A DNA stretch of 64,000 bases. Source: Crateriforma spongiae. GTDB taxonomy: Bacteria; Planctomycetota; Planctomycetia; Pirellulales; Pirellulaceae. The notes below the pieces were generated by a model. It ran no database searches, had not been told where the DNA came from, and was given only the letters and a program-made list of their open reading frames with translations. The stretch is taken from assembly GCF_012290005.1 (NCBI RefSeq), contig NZ_JAAXMS010000002.1, forward strand, positions 186,001-250,000, read 5' to 3'. The position numbers and the translations under genes were made by a program. Position 1 is the stretch's first letter. Each line of letters begins with the position of its first letter. Positions 36,401 to 48,200 of the stretch are shown piece by piece.

Positions 36401-37915
36401 ATGAAACGATGGATCCCCTTTCGTACCGCCCCCGTGGCGATTTCCCGAATTCTGCTGGTGTTGGCCGCAGCGCTTGGTGTCTTCGAACGACCGGCGCCGG
36501 CCCAGGCGGCCGGGGATGTTCCCTGGTCCGATCAAATCGTCGCCGCGGCACGGCTGAATCTGCGAACGCTGGACGCGGCCGCCACCGGTCGCTTGATTGC
36601 TGATGCCGCGTCGGTGGACGCCGGCGACATTGCACCGACGGCAAATAAGATTGACGAATTTGTCGCCGAATTACGCGCGCTGGGATGCACCGACGTGTAT
36701 TTGGCGATCCACACGTCAGACATGCTGCGTGGCGTTGCCACCGTCCTGATCCAGACGGACGATCCCGATTCCGTGCGACAGCGGATCGAACCGTTGTGGA
36801 AAAGTATCTATGGCCAAACGGAGCTTGATTCCAACGTTGATTCTGGTTGGCTGATTTTGGGGCCCGCCACGACGGTCAAGACTTGGACATCTGCGACCGA
36901 CTCCGGTGCAACCAACGGTTCGCAGCGGTGGCGTGAACTGATTCGCGGTGACGACGAGGACAGCCAGTTGGCGATCGCCTTACCCAATGACATGCGTCAA
37001 ACGTTGGCGGCGATGTGGCCCCAGCAACCCTTGAAAAGTCTCCCGTCGAAACTGTCACCGGCGCAGTGGGTCCAAATCGTCAAATCGGCTCGCGTCGCAT
37101 TGTCATTGCCGCCCCAAAACGACACGGTGATCCAAATCGAAACCGCCGACGCGGATGCCGCGACGACGGTCGCCGATGAACTGACGCATTTGCGATCCAG
37201 CCTGGATTGGATCGACGACCGCTGGTCCGTGTCGACCGACGGTCCGTCAGCCATCATCCAGACTTCACCGGATGCACTGATCGAGCAACTGGCTGCGGCG
37301 GTGGGCAACCTGAATCAGCGTTCGATGCGTCTGCGGACGATGAACAACTTGAAACAAATCGGCTTGGCGATGCACAATCATCATGCCGCCTTCGAAGCGT
37401 TTCCCGACGCGGCGATCCGCGGCGCCGCTGGCGGGGAATTGCTTAGCTGGCGGGTCAAGCTGCTACCGTTTTTGGAACAGCAAGCTTTGTACAAAGCGAT
37501 CCGGCGCGACGCCGCCTGGGATGCGGAGGTCAATCGGCAAGTGACCCAAACGGTGGTCCCGAATTTCGGCACGCCCGATCATAATGGCCAGATGACCAAC
37601 ATTCGGATCCCCGTGATCCCGGGTTCGATGTACGCCGATCCTGCCGCATCTAAATCGTTTCGCTCGATCACCGACGGAACCAGCAATACGATCGCGTTGG
37701 CGGTGGCCCCCGCCGATCAAGCCGTGCCTTGGACACGGCCCGGTTTATGGAAATTGGACGCCGATCGCTTGGTGGAAAGCTTTTTTGGCGACCGCGACAC
37801 CGTCCCCGTGTTGATGTTCGACGGAGCCGCCATCGTGCTGGACCGGGCGAAAGTCGATGCCGAAACATTGCAGGGCATGCTAACGATTGCCGGCGGCGAA
37901 GTCGTGCAGTGGTGA
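36401..37915 (+). CDS. Exported protein with C-terminal DUF1559-like region
   Basis: The 504-residue protein has a signal peptide (about 1-36, ending APAQAAGD), an N-terminal domain of about 270 residues of unknown fold, then from about residue 314 the DUF1559 pattern MNNLKQIGLAMHNHHAAFEAFPDAA with LLSWRVKLLPFLEQQALY. Unlike ordinary DUF1559 proteins it has no prepilin FTLVELL segment, so it is exported as a normal secretory protein. It follows the previous gene by 6 bases and probably shares its transcript. Function unknown. Confidence 0.7.
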   Translation: MKRWIPFRTAPVAISRILLVLAAALGVFERPAPAQAAGDVPWSDQIVAAARLNLRTLDAAATGRLIADAASVDAGDIAPTANKIDEFVAELRALGCTDVYLAIHTSDMLRGVATVLIQTDDPDSVRQRIEPLWKSIYGQTELDSNVDSGWLILGPATTVKTWTSATDSGATNGSQRWRELIRGDDEDSQLAIALPNDMRQTLAAMWPQQPLKSLPSKLSPAQWVQIVKSARVALSLPPQNDTVIQIETADADAATTVADELTHLRSSLDWIDDRWSVSTDGPSAIIQTSPDALIEQLAAAVGNLNQRSMRLRTMNNLKQIGLAMHNHHAAFEAFPDAAIRGAAGGELLSWRVKLLPFLEQQALYKAIRRDAAWDAEVNRQVTQTVVPNFGTPDHNGQMTNIRIPVIPGSMYADPAASKSFRSITDGTSNTIALAVAPADQAVPWTRPGLWKLDADRLVESFFGDRDTVPVLMFDGAAIVLDRAKVDAETLQGMLTIAGGEVVQW

Positions 37916-37975
37916 CCGCACGCTGGACAGCGGCATCCCGAGGGTCGCGGTCGATCAAAGTCCAGCGGGAAGCCC

Positions 37976-38779
37976 CTAGTAACGCTGGGTCGAAAAGTCC
38001 GGTGTGGTCGCCATCCGGGTGCCGGCCTGTGATAGCGCGGCGTCTTGAGCGCTGTTGATCTGGCGTGAAAGTGCCGCGACCCGCTCGGCCACCAGCGGTT
38101 GGGCGCCGTTGATCGCCAAGGCCCGCTGGTAATTCTGCAGGGCCTGGGTCGGATCGCCCATCGATTCACGCAACCGCCCCAGGGCCAACCATGCTCTGGG
38201 GTTGTTCGCGTCCAACTGCACGGCGTCCTCCAGATACTTCAGTGCCGTCTGGGGTTCGCCGTGTTCTTCGTACAGCCGAGCCGTTTCGATTCGCGGCTCG
38301 GAATAGTTCGGATTTCGGGCCGCCCAGTTCTTCAGCAGAGCAAAAGCACGATCCGGCCGGCCGGTGTCAACCAACAGCACTGCCAGGCCCCGATGGCATT
38401 CGACGTGGTTGGGATTGTGGTCCAGGCACTGGTTGTACAGTGCTTCGGCCTGCTTGTACGACTCCGCATCTTGGCGTTGCTTGGCCTGCTGGTGGACCGC
38501 GGCGGCCAGGTTGTAGTAGCTGTCCGGATTGGCCGGGTCGCTGGCGATCGCTTTCTGGAACTCTTGCATCGCCGCGCTGTATTGGCCCTGCTCATACAAA
38601 CGGGCTCCCTGGGCGTTTTGGCCGCTACTGGCCCACTGGCACCCGGTCAAACAGGCGGCCAGGCACCCCGCAACAAAGGCGGTGAACACCCACGCGCCGT
38701 TGAGCCAATTCGACCGGCCGGTCTGAAAATCGGTGTCGGACGTGGCCGAAGGTCGTGTGGTGATGGCGGTGGTGGTCAT
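37976..38779 (-). CDS. TPR-repeat lipoprotein
   Basis: The 267-residue protein has an N-terminal cytoplasmic leader of about 27 residues, a hydrophobic segment ending in the lipobox LTGC (C47), and then TPR repeats from about residue 58 to 230, for example QGARLYEQGQYSAAMQEFQKAI and LARGL-like helical pairs ending LALGRLRESMGDPTQALQNYQRAL. It is probably an outer-membrane or periplasm-facing lipoprotein acting as a docking protein. ATG 38779 is used; a longer frame exists but lacks matching sequence. It is convergent with the DUF1559-like gene and divergent from the giant gene. Confidence 0.78.
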   Translation of the reverse strand: MTTTAITTRPSATSDTDFQTGRSNWLNGAWVFTAFVAGCLAACLTGCQWASSGQNAQGARLYEQGQYSAAMQEFQKAIASDPANPDSYYNLAAAVHQQAKQRQDAESYKQAEALYNQCLDHNPNHVECHRGLAVLLVDTGRPDRAFALLKNWAARNPNYSEPRIETARLYEEHGEPQTALKYLEDAVQLDANNPRAWLALGRLRESMGDPTQALQNYQRALAINGAQPLVAERVAALSRQINSAQDAALSQAGTRMATTPDFSTQRY

Positions 38780-39212
38780 CGGGGGAACGTCCACGCGGCA
38801 AAAAAGGGGCGATTCGGGTTCGGGCGCGACGGTAGCAACGGCGCGTCGCCAGTGGCAATAGAGATGTGAAATGAGGGACCAGCGGCCTCGCGAAGGAACT
38901 TTCCGTCGACACAGGCCATCGAATCGCCACAGACGTTCGGTTCGATAAGACCGGATCAAGTCGCCCAGAGGCGACCTAACCCCAGGCCTAGCGGCGTTTT
39001 TCGTTGCTTCAAAGCGGTGCCCGATTAGACTTCGAATCGTGGACTCGCGCAATTTATCCAGCCTTCGCGTCTGCCCCAGTCCACGCATTTCCCCACGACT
39101 TTTCCTGGCCGAAGGCGGCCGCTAGCCGGTTGCACGGTCCGCGTCGCCCCCCTTCACCTCATTGACGAACACCACCGCGGCCGAAGCCGCGGTCCCTAGA
39201 CGAGGCCTCTGG
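38780..39212. other. Divergent intergenic region before the giant gene
   Basis: About 430 bases between the TPR lipoprotein start and the start of the giant surface protein. No gene is seen. The giant frame can be read from TTG 39162, but ATG 39213 is preferred. Promoters for both directions must lie here; none was assigned. Confidence 0.5.
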
Positions 39213-42200
39213 ATGACCCTTCATCGCAGTCAATCTTCATCAACCCAAGCTCGTATTTCGGACGAATCGCCGAGGTCCAAGCCGGGTCCGAATCGCGGTA
39301 GTGCGTCGCGTGATCGGCAACGTCGCCGGTTGAAGAATCGTCGCAGCTTGCTGGAAACGCTGGAAAATCGGCAGCTGTTGGCCGGTCCAGATCTGATCGG
39401 CGTCCAGCCCAACGTGGGATCGTTGCTGTTCGAATCACCGGTCCAGAACGTCGATCCGGACGGCCAGTTGACCGTGCTGCAGCAGTCGCCGCAGGAACTG
39501 GTGTTCCGCTTTGACGACGACACCCAACTGGACCCCAACACTTTGTCAGGCATTCGCATCACGCGGGCCGGCGAAGACAAGGTGTTCGATTCGGCCACGG
39601 CCACCAGCGACCTGGGCACCAACGGGGATGTGGTGCTGGAATTCCGCGCCCGCCAGAGCGGTGCGACCGGAAATGGCATCCAAGTGGTCATCACGGCTGA
39701 TTCGCTGGCGACCAGCCAGCCCCAGGTTTCGGTTTCCGATCGCACGGTGTCGATCACCGTCAGCAACACGCCCGGTCGCCTGAGCAATGCCCAGGACGTG
39801 ATCCTGGCGGTTGCCAACAACCCCTTGGCCAACGACTTGGTCGAAGTCATCCAAGTCAGTGGATCCACCTTGGGCGTGGTCGGCGATGACGTTTCGGGCA
39901 CGACCACACTGACGCTGGAAGGGGCCAACGCCGCCGAAGCCGTCACCGACTTGGGTACCTCCGGAACGGTGCTGGTTCGCATGATCAGCCAAGTTCCGGG
40001 CGAAGACGGTTTGGGTGTCGAAGTCAACGTCACCAAACGAGACTTCGGTGGTGCGGCCAATCCGGTCGTCTTGGTCAGCAATGGCCAGATCAACGTCCAG
40101 CTGAACAGCAACTTTGGCAACGAAACCACGGCCGACGAATTCGTCGCCGCCCTGAATAACAATCCGAATTCGGCCGCGTTGGTAAAGACGCTGTTGATCA
40201 GTGGCAACGGCGACACTTTGGTGGGCAACCGCAACACGCTGTATTCCCCGCTGACGTTGTCCGGTGCCAGCGACGTGGTGGTCCAGCCCGGTTACGTGGG
40301 CTTGGGTGATTCGTCTCGCGAAGTCGTTTTCCGCTTTGCCGAACCGCTTCCCGATGACACCTATCAGATCGACATCGTCGGCGTCGGCCCGACTGCACTG
40401 ACCAACATCGCTGGCGAACCCTTCCAAGACGGCGTGAACTTGTCGCGTCAGTTCCAAATCAATTTGGGCCCCCAAGTCGTTGCGGTGGTTCCCGAACCGG
40501 TTCGACGCAATGCCAGCACCGGCGCGTTGCAACCGCAAACGGGCAAGATCGAAGTCCATTTCGGCAACGATACCCTGTCCGCCGCGACGGCCAGCAATCC
40601 GGCTCACTACCAGCTGATCTTCACCAGCGACACGGCCAACAACACCGACGATTCGGCACCGATCAATCCGACGTCGGTCCAGTTCGATCCGATCAACAAC
40701 ATTGCGTTGCTGGATTTCAGTTTCCCGCTATCGCGAATCCCCAATCCGGCGGGCGGTTTTTACGATAGCGCCGCGCGATTGCGGATCGGCACCAGCGAAG
40801 GTCTTCCGGCGGCACCGGCGGAATTCGACCTGCAAGGCGCCGAGCCCGGTGATTCGCTTTCGACCGCGACCGACCTGGGTACGCTGGGCGGTGGCGGCAC
40901 ACAATCGACCGTCGTCCAGTCGACGATTGAAAACGAATCGCCCTATGGCATCACCCTGCCCGGCCCCGATCTGCCTGGGACCCGCACGATTCGTCCGGAA
41001 GACCCGTCGCGTTTGACCCGCACGGTCCCGCTGGATTACGTCCGCAACGACGCCGACAGCGAAGACGGCATCGCGGTCATGCAGTACGCCTTTCCGGCTT
41101 CGTTTTCCGGCCCCAATCCCAACGGGCCCGGACAACAGACGTATTTCAACGTCATCAGCGAACAACAAAAGGAGCGCGTCCGCGAAGCGATCCAGCTGTA
41201 CAGCGAATACCTGGGCATCAGCTTTATCGAAGTCGAAGGTGCACCGACATCGCCGGCATCGATCAGCATCGCCGTGGGTGACCTGTTCGCCAGCGGCGAC
41301 GGCGCGACCAGTGGCGAAGGCGGCTTGGCGGCTGTGACTGCCGACAGCAATGCCGACGGTATCGACGATCTTGGCATCTTGGACCTGCAAGATTTCGATG
41401 ATTCGATCGACGACCAATTTGGCGACGAATTCTTCCGCGGTGCGATGTTCATCGTGGGACAGCTTTTGGGTTACGGCTATGCGGACGATCTGCCGCAACC
41501 GACCACACAAAGCACCAGCTTTATCTTCAACCCTGGCAGCGATAACGAACCGTCGTATCCCAGCACCGCGGACATCGTTCACGGACAATACCTGTACCGT
41601 CCCGAAAGCACGGACGTCGACCTGTTCGAATTCACGCTGAGTGAAGCCGGCACGTTGACCGCCGAAACGATCGCCGAACGCTTGGGCAGCCCCAGCTTGC
41701 TGGATTCGGCATTGCGTTTGTATCGCGTGACCAAAGACGGTTCGGGAAACATCGTCAGCTACGAAGAAGTCGCCGCGAACGACGACTATTTCAGCAACGA
41801 CGCGATGCTGCAAATCGATCTGGCCGCGGGTGACTACGCGGTCGGCGTCAGTGCCAAGGGCAATACCAGTTACGACCCCGGCATCGGCGGCACCGGATTC
41901 GGCGGCCGCACCGAGGGCGATTACGAACTGCGATTGGACTTTGTCCCCCGCGCCGCGGCGACCATCACCGACGCGACCGGCGTCGCGTTGGATGGTGATG
42001 CCGATGGACAGCCCGGTGGCGTGTTCAATTTCTGGTTCGTGCCGGCCGACGCCGACACGACGGTCTACGTCGACAAGTTGGGACCACAGAATCCGACCGG
42101 CATCTTGGGATCGGTTTCCAATCCATATCGCAACATCGACGACGCCGTCGCGGCTGCGACCCAACGTCCCGGAACAACGATCCGCGTCGTTGGCAACGGC

Positions 42201-45200
42201 GGGATCGACGGCGACGTGGCCACGATGCAGGACAACTTCAGCTATCAGATCGGCTACGACAGTAACGGCTTTGAATTGGCCGACGGCGCGACGCTGAATC
42301 TGCCGAAATCAACGCGGCTGATCATCGACAGCGGTGCGATCCTGAAGCTTTCACGCGCCCGCATCGGTGTGGGCAGCGTTTCACCGACGATCGATGCCAG
42401 CGACGCGGCAATCCAAGTCTTGGGAACACCGTCGATCATCGGTGCGAACGGTTTGCCGGTTCGCGACAGCGTCGGAGAAATCATTCCCGGCAACGTGATC
42501 TTCACCAGTATCAACGACGACACCGTCGGCACGGGCAACACGTCCGCCTTTACCCCCGACGCACGCCCCGGCGATTGGGGCGGAATCGATCTGCGTGGCG
42601 ACTTGGATTCGGCCGACGAATCACGACGCAACCGCGAAAACGAAGGCGTCTTCCTGAACCACATCCAGCACGCCGACATGCGTTACGGCGGTGGTGCCGT
42701 ATCGATCGCAGGGCAACAAATTGCCGTTTCGCCGATCGACATGGCGGTGACCCGGGCAACCGTCGCCAACAGTGTCATCAGTGACAGTGCCGACGCGGCC
42801 ATCGCGGCCACGCCGTCGACATTCACCGAGACTCGTTTTACCGACAACATCTTCCAAGGCGGGGGTGCATTCACGCCCGACTACACGCGAGTCGGACCTG
42901 ACATTCACGGCAACATAGTCGTTAACAACTCGTTCAACGGCTTGTTCGTCCGGGTACGCACTCGGACAGGCGATCGTCTGGAACCGTTGACCAGCGCCGC
43001 GCGTTTTGATGACACCGACATCACGCACGTGCTGACCGAAAACTTGATCGTCCAGGGCACGCCCGGCGGTCCGCTATTGGTCAGTTCATCGCCGTCGTCG
43101 CTGTTGGTTCAATCGGCCTTTACCGACCAAGGTGATATCGCCGAAGGCAACTACACCTATCGCATCACGTATGTGACTGCCGAAGGTTTGGAATCGGCCG
43201 CCAGCGATTTCACAGTTCCGTTTGAACTGACGGGAACCAGTGACGGCTTTGGTGGCATTCAACTTAGCGGTTTGCCGACAATCGGATCGAATACCGACTT
43301 TGTTTCCCGTCGTCTGTACCGCGCTGAAATTCCCGCCGGCGTGGATCCGTCGACGTTGCAAGCCGACGACTTCTTGTTGGTCGCGCAACTGAACGCCAGC
43401 AGCACATCCTTTGTCGATCGAAACGGTTCTCCGGCCGGCCCGCTTTCCAGCTTGGGCGCCAGTTTGCAAAGCCGTTTGGATGCCAGTTTGAAGATCGATC
43501 CGGGCACCGTGATCAAGTTGGAAGGTTCGCGCATCGAAGCCCGCTTTGGTGCCGACATCTATGCCGAAGGCACTGACGGATTGCCGGTCGTCTTCACCGG
43601 TCTGGAAGACACGCGTTACGGTGCCGGCGGAACCTTTGACACCAATGACCAAGGCACCTCCGCGTCGCTGAACCCCGGGGATTGGGGCGGCCTGTACATC
43701 GGCCAGGGCGCCACCGCCAGCATCGACCATGCGGTCATCGCTGGTGCCGGCGGCCTGACCCGAATCGAAGGTGGCTTTGCCGAATTCAACGCATTGGAAG
43801 TCCACCAGGCGAATTTGCGTCTGGCCAACAGCCGCTTTGAAATGAACGCAAGCGGCGACAGCGATGACAGCGGCACCCGCGTCGGTCGCGGCGAAAACGC
43901 GGCGGGCAATCTGTTCGTCCGTGCGTCGCAGCCGGTCATCGTCGACAACGAATTCTTCGACGGCGGCGGCGCGGCGATTACCTTCGACGTCAATTCGCTG
44001 GGCGAAAAAGAAATCAATGATCCCGGCCGCAGCACAGGTGCGATCGATCGCGTCGATGTGACGGGCAATCAAGGTCCGCTGATCCGTGGCAACACGATGA
44101 GCGGAAACGATATCAACGGTCTGCAAGTTCGCGGCGGTGAACTGACCACCGCGGGCGTTTGGGATGACACCGATATCGTCCACGTCGTGACCGACACGAT
44201 TGAAATTCCCAACCAACACATCTTCGGCGGCTTGCGTCTGCAAAGCGACGCCAATAGCAGTTTGGTTGTCAAGTTTGCCGACGGCGATGAACCTGCCGCG
44301 ATTGTGGTCGGCGGCACCATCGAAACCGGTTCGGACGAACTGGTCGATATCGCGGACCGGATCGGCGGTTCGCTTCAGATCGTCGGTTCACCCGACTTCC
44401 CCGTTGTGCTGACCAGCCTGTTTGACAACACCGTGGGTGCCGGATTCGATTCCCAGGGCAACCCGTTGTTGGAAACCACCACCGTCACGCCCGCGGCCAA
44501 TACCACCGCAGGCCCCGGTGACTGGACCGGCATCATCATCCGCGAAGCGGCGCATGACCGTAACGTTGCATTGGTCAACGAAACGGAATCGAACGACAGT
44601 CCGAAAATCAACAGCAACGCGATCCCCGGACAATCCAGTTTCCTGGGTGAATTGGCCCCCGATGAACAATCGGGCGACGAAAATCGCCGACTGGGATTTG
44701 TCGTGTCTGGTGAAATCAGCACGACCGATGACGTCGATGTGTACTCGTTCGTGGCCGAAAGCAACACCGAAGTCTGGCTGGACATCGACCGTACGTCCAA
44801 CAGCCTGGATTCCGTAGTGGAATTGATCGATGCGAACGGTCGCGTCTTGGCTGCATCGAACGATTCTTCGATCGCAGGGGCTGCCGGTGGCCTGTTCATC
44901 GCCGACGGATTGAATGAAGGTTCGGCGCAACCGCTGACCGTTCTGGGCGGCGACGGCCAGGATGCGTACAGCACCAACGCCAAGGATGCCGGCATGCGTT
45001 TGACGTTGCCTGGCGAAGCGGGCACGCGAAACCTGTATCACGTCCGCGTTCGTAGCAGCAACACGGACACCCCGACCGATTTCGCGACGCTGACCGATCC
45101 CGGCCAAGTGCTGGGCGGCCTGACCAGCGGATCGTACCAACTGCAGGTCCGGCTGCAGGAAACCGACGAGACGCCGGGCACACAAATCAATTTTGCCGAC

Positions 45201-48200
45201 GTCCGGTATGCCGACAACGGCGTCCAAATCATCGGCCAGCCGATGCATTCGCCGCTGTTGGGCGAAGAATCCGAAACGGATGCGTCCAATGATGTCCGCG
45301 CCGACGCACAACCGTTGGGCTATTACGGTGCCGGAAACGATGGCGCGGCCGACGCCGGCCCGCTGCAAAGTGACTTGCTGGCCAAGTCATTCTCCGGATC
45401 GCTCGACAGCGCAACCGATGTCGACTGGTATCAGTTCACGATCAACTACGAAAGCCTGACCCGAGACGGCGCGGCGATGTACCTGTCGACCGTCTTCGAC
45501 CTGGACTACGCGGACAACTTTGCCCGCGCCGACATGGCATTGTACGTCTTCAACGAAGCAGGCCAACTGATCTTGATCGGCGGCGACAGCAATATCGCTG
45601 ACGACCTGCCGGCGTCGTCCGGCAGCAACGGTTCGACCGACCTGTCACGCGGCAGTGCTGGAACGAATGACCCGTTCATCGGTGCCGCCGAACTGAGCGA
45701 AGGCACGTACTACGTCGCGGTTGCCAACCAACAACAAGTGCCACAACCGCTGGACCAATTCTTCAACGCCAATTCGACCAACCCGTTGTTGCGATTGGAA
45801 CCGATCGATTCGGTCCGACGCATTGCCGAAGATCGTATCGCGCCGTTCGGCAACACCGACTGGGTCTATGGCGGCACCGCCGACGATCCGGTTGTCCCGC
45901 TGTTGTTTGATGCCGATAGCGTGGTCGATTACACGCTGGACGACGTCGTCTTGTACGTCAACACCAGCAGCGGCCTGCACATCGTCAATCCGTACACCGG
46001 TGACAGCTATGGTTTGCTGGGCAACTTCGGTGAAACGGTTCGCGACATCGCGTTCACGGCCAACGGCGAACTGTTTGGCTACAGCGGTTTTGTCGGCCAG
46101 GCATCGGACACGACATGGTTCTACAACCGCATCGACACGACCGATGGTTCGTTGAGTGCTCCGCTTAGCACCGGCGGCAACATCCAAACGTTCCACGACG
46201 ATCCCGATCCGGTCACGGGCAACCCGCCGGTGGACAACGAAATCACGCTGGAAGATTCCAGCGATGTCGGATTCGAAGTCGAAGCAATCTCGATCCGTGC
46301 CCGCGGCGGTGAAGAAACGGGCTTCTTCGTGGGCAACCGTGCTTCGCGTGCCGGCCTGGATTACTTTGAAAACGTCTTGTTCCGCTTCAACCCCGAAGAC
46401 GGAACCGTCGACAGCCAACCCTCACCGCTGTTGGAAGCCCAAGCCGGTGCCGGTGCATCGCTGTTCGAAGTCGGTCAAATCAACACCGCTGCGACAACCC
46501 CCATCGATACCGAATTGGGGCTGCAAGAACCGCTGACCCTGAATTCCCAAGGCATTCTGGTTCCGCAAGTGTTTGACGGCGATTCGTTCACGCTGTCCAA
46601 CGGCACCGACACGCTGAAGTTCGAATTGGACAGCGGCTATGCATTAGCCGCCAATCCATCGATCGCGATCGCCGACGGCGACGCGGTACTGATCGATGGA
46701 ACCACGTTCGAATTCAACACCGGCGTCGCAATCCAATTGGATTCTCCGGGCCTGGGTGGTTTGACCCAAGGTTCGACACTGATGGTCGAAGACGCCAGCG
46801 GTCAAATCGTGACCATCGAATTCACCGGCGGCGGTGTCGCCCAACCGGGGAACGTCGCGGTTTCGATCGTCGATGGCACGCGAACGCGAACCGCGGGCGA
46901 ACTTGCGGCGGAAGTCTCCGGAATTCTGGGCACGCAATTGTCGGGATTGTCGCCACGCAGCATGGGCGACCAGATCATCTTCACGTCCGCATCACCGGTC
47001 GCCGTCAGTTCGACCGGCAGCGGCGTCAACCTGTCCGGCGATCCGACGCTGTCCAACGCCGGTGCGGTCGAAGTCTTCATCGCACCTGGAACGCGAACTG
47101 ATGACGCCATGAAGGCGCTCGCCGAAGCGATCCGCAACGTCGGTGTGGCAGCGGTACAGTCGGGCACGCTGGTGTCCCTGCCGAATTCCACCAGTCTGTC
47201 GATCGTCTCCGGTTCAAGCGTTGGCATCGCCGGCACACCGGGCGTCAGCGCCGGCAGCGTCGCGATTCCGCTGTATGCCAGCGACAGTTTGGACAGCTTG
47301 GCCGCACGCATCGTCGCAGCCATTGACAACGCCGAAGCCGGCGGAAGCCTGGCTAACGTCACGGCGGTCGCCCGCGTCAATTCGATTCAAATCGGCGGCC
47401 AAGGATTCATCACCGACGTCGGTGCGGCCGGCAATGCGTCCAGCAGCTTCATCCAAGGCGGCAACGGCATGGGGGGGCTGATCACGGGTGCTGAAATGGT
47501 CGGCAGCCAACTGTATGCGATCAGCAACGCCGGTGGACTGTACGTGGTATCCAGCGGCGAACTGAACAGCGAAGGTGCCCGAACCGTCGGTCGTTACGTG
47601 GCCACCGCCACCGACCTTCGCGGGATCAACTTCACCGGCCTGCGTGCCGGCCCGCAAACGCTGCAAAACGGCGAACTGCAACAGATCTTGTTCGGGATCA
47701 CTGCGTCGGGAGACATCCATGCCTTCGATACCAATGGCGTGTTGCAACCGATCTTTGCCGGCGGCCAAACCAGCATCTCCACCGGCATCGGCGGCGCCCA
47801 AGGCTTGGACTTCAGCACGCTGGACTTCAACCTTTGGCACACCAGCGAAGAACGCACCACCGATGCGGGACACCGCCAAACGCCGTTGGACATCAACAAC
47901 AGCACGCGGCCGGGTCCCAATGGAGCCGACGACTATAGCCTGGGCTTCAATTACGAAACCGATGTTTTCGGCGGCCTGTTCAGCCCGCAAGAAAACCCGG
48001 TCGTACTGAACAACAACAACGTCGTCCAGAACCCGCGGCAAGACGGCCAGACGATCGAAAACACCATCAACTTCCCCGGTGGTGCCCACGGTGTGATGCA
48101 AACCAACACCTTCGATCTGGAAGGCTATTCGTCGACCGACCAGCCGATGCTGTACTTCAGCTATTTCCTGGAAACCGATGGCGTCGACGGCACCAACCGC

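Noticed and set aside
39162-39212. TTG start 17 codons earlier for the giant protein
   Set aside because: ATG 39213 keeps the basic leader and LEPR-XLL-like motif intact, and no ribosome-binding site is evident before the TTG.
40728-42164. Open frame of 478 codons on the minus strand
   Set aside because: Antisense shadow of the metzincin-like and PPC-like part of the giant protein; no signal or domain seen.
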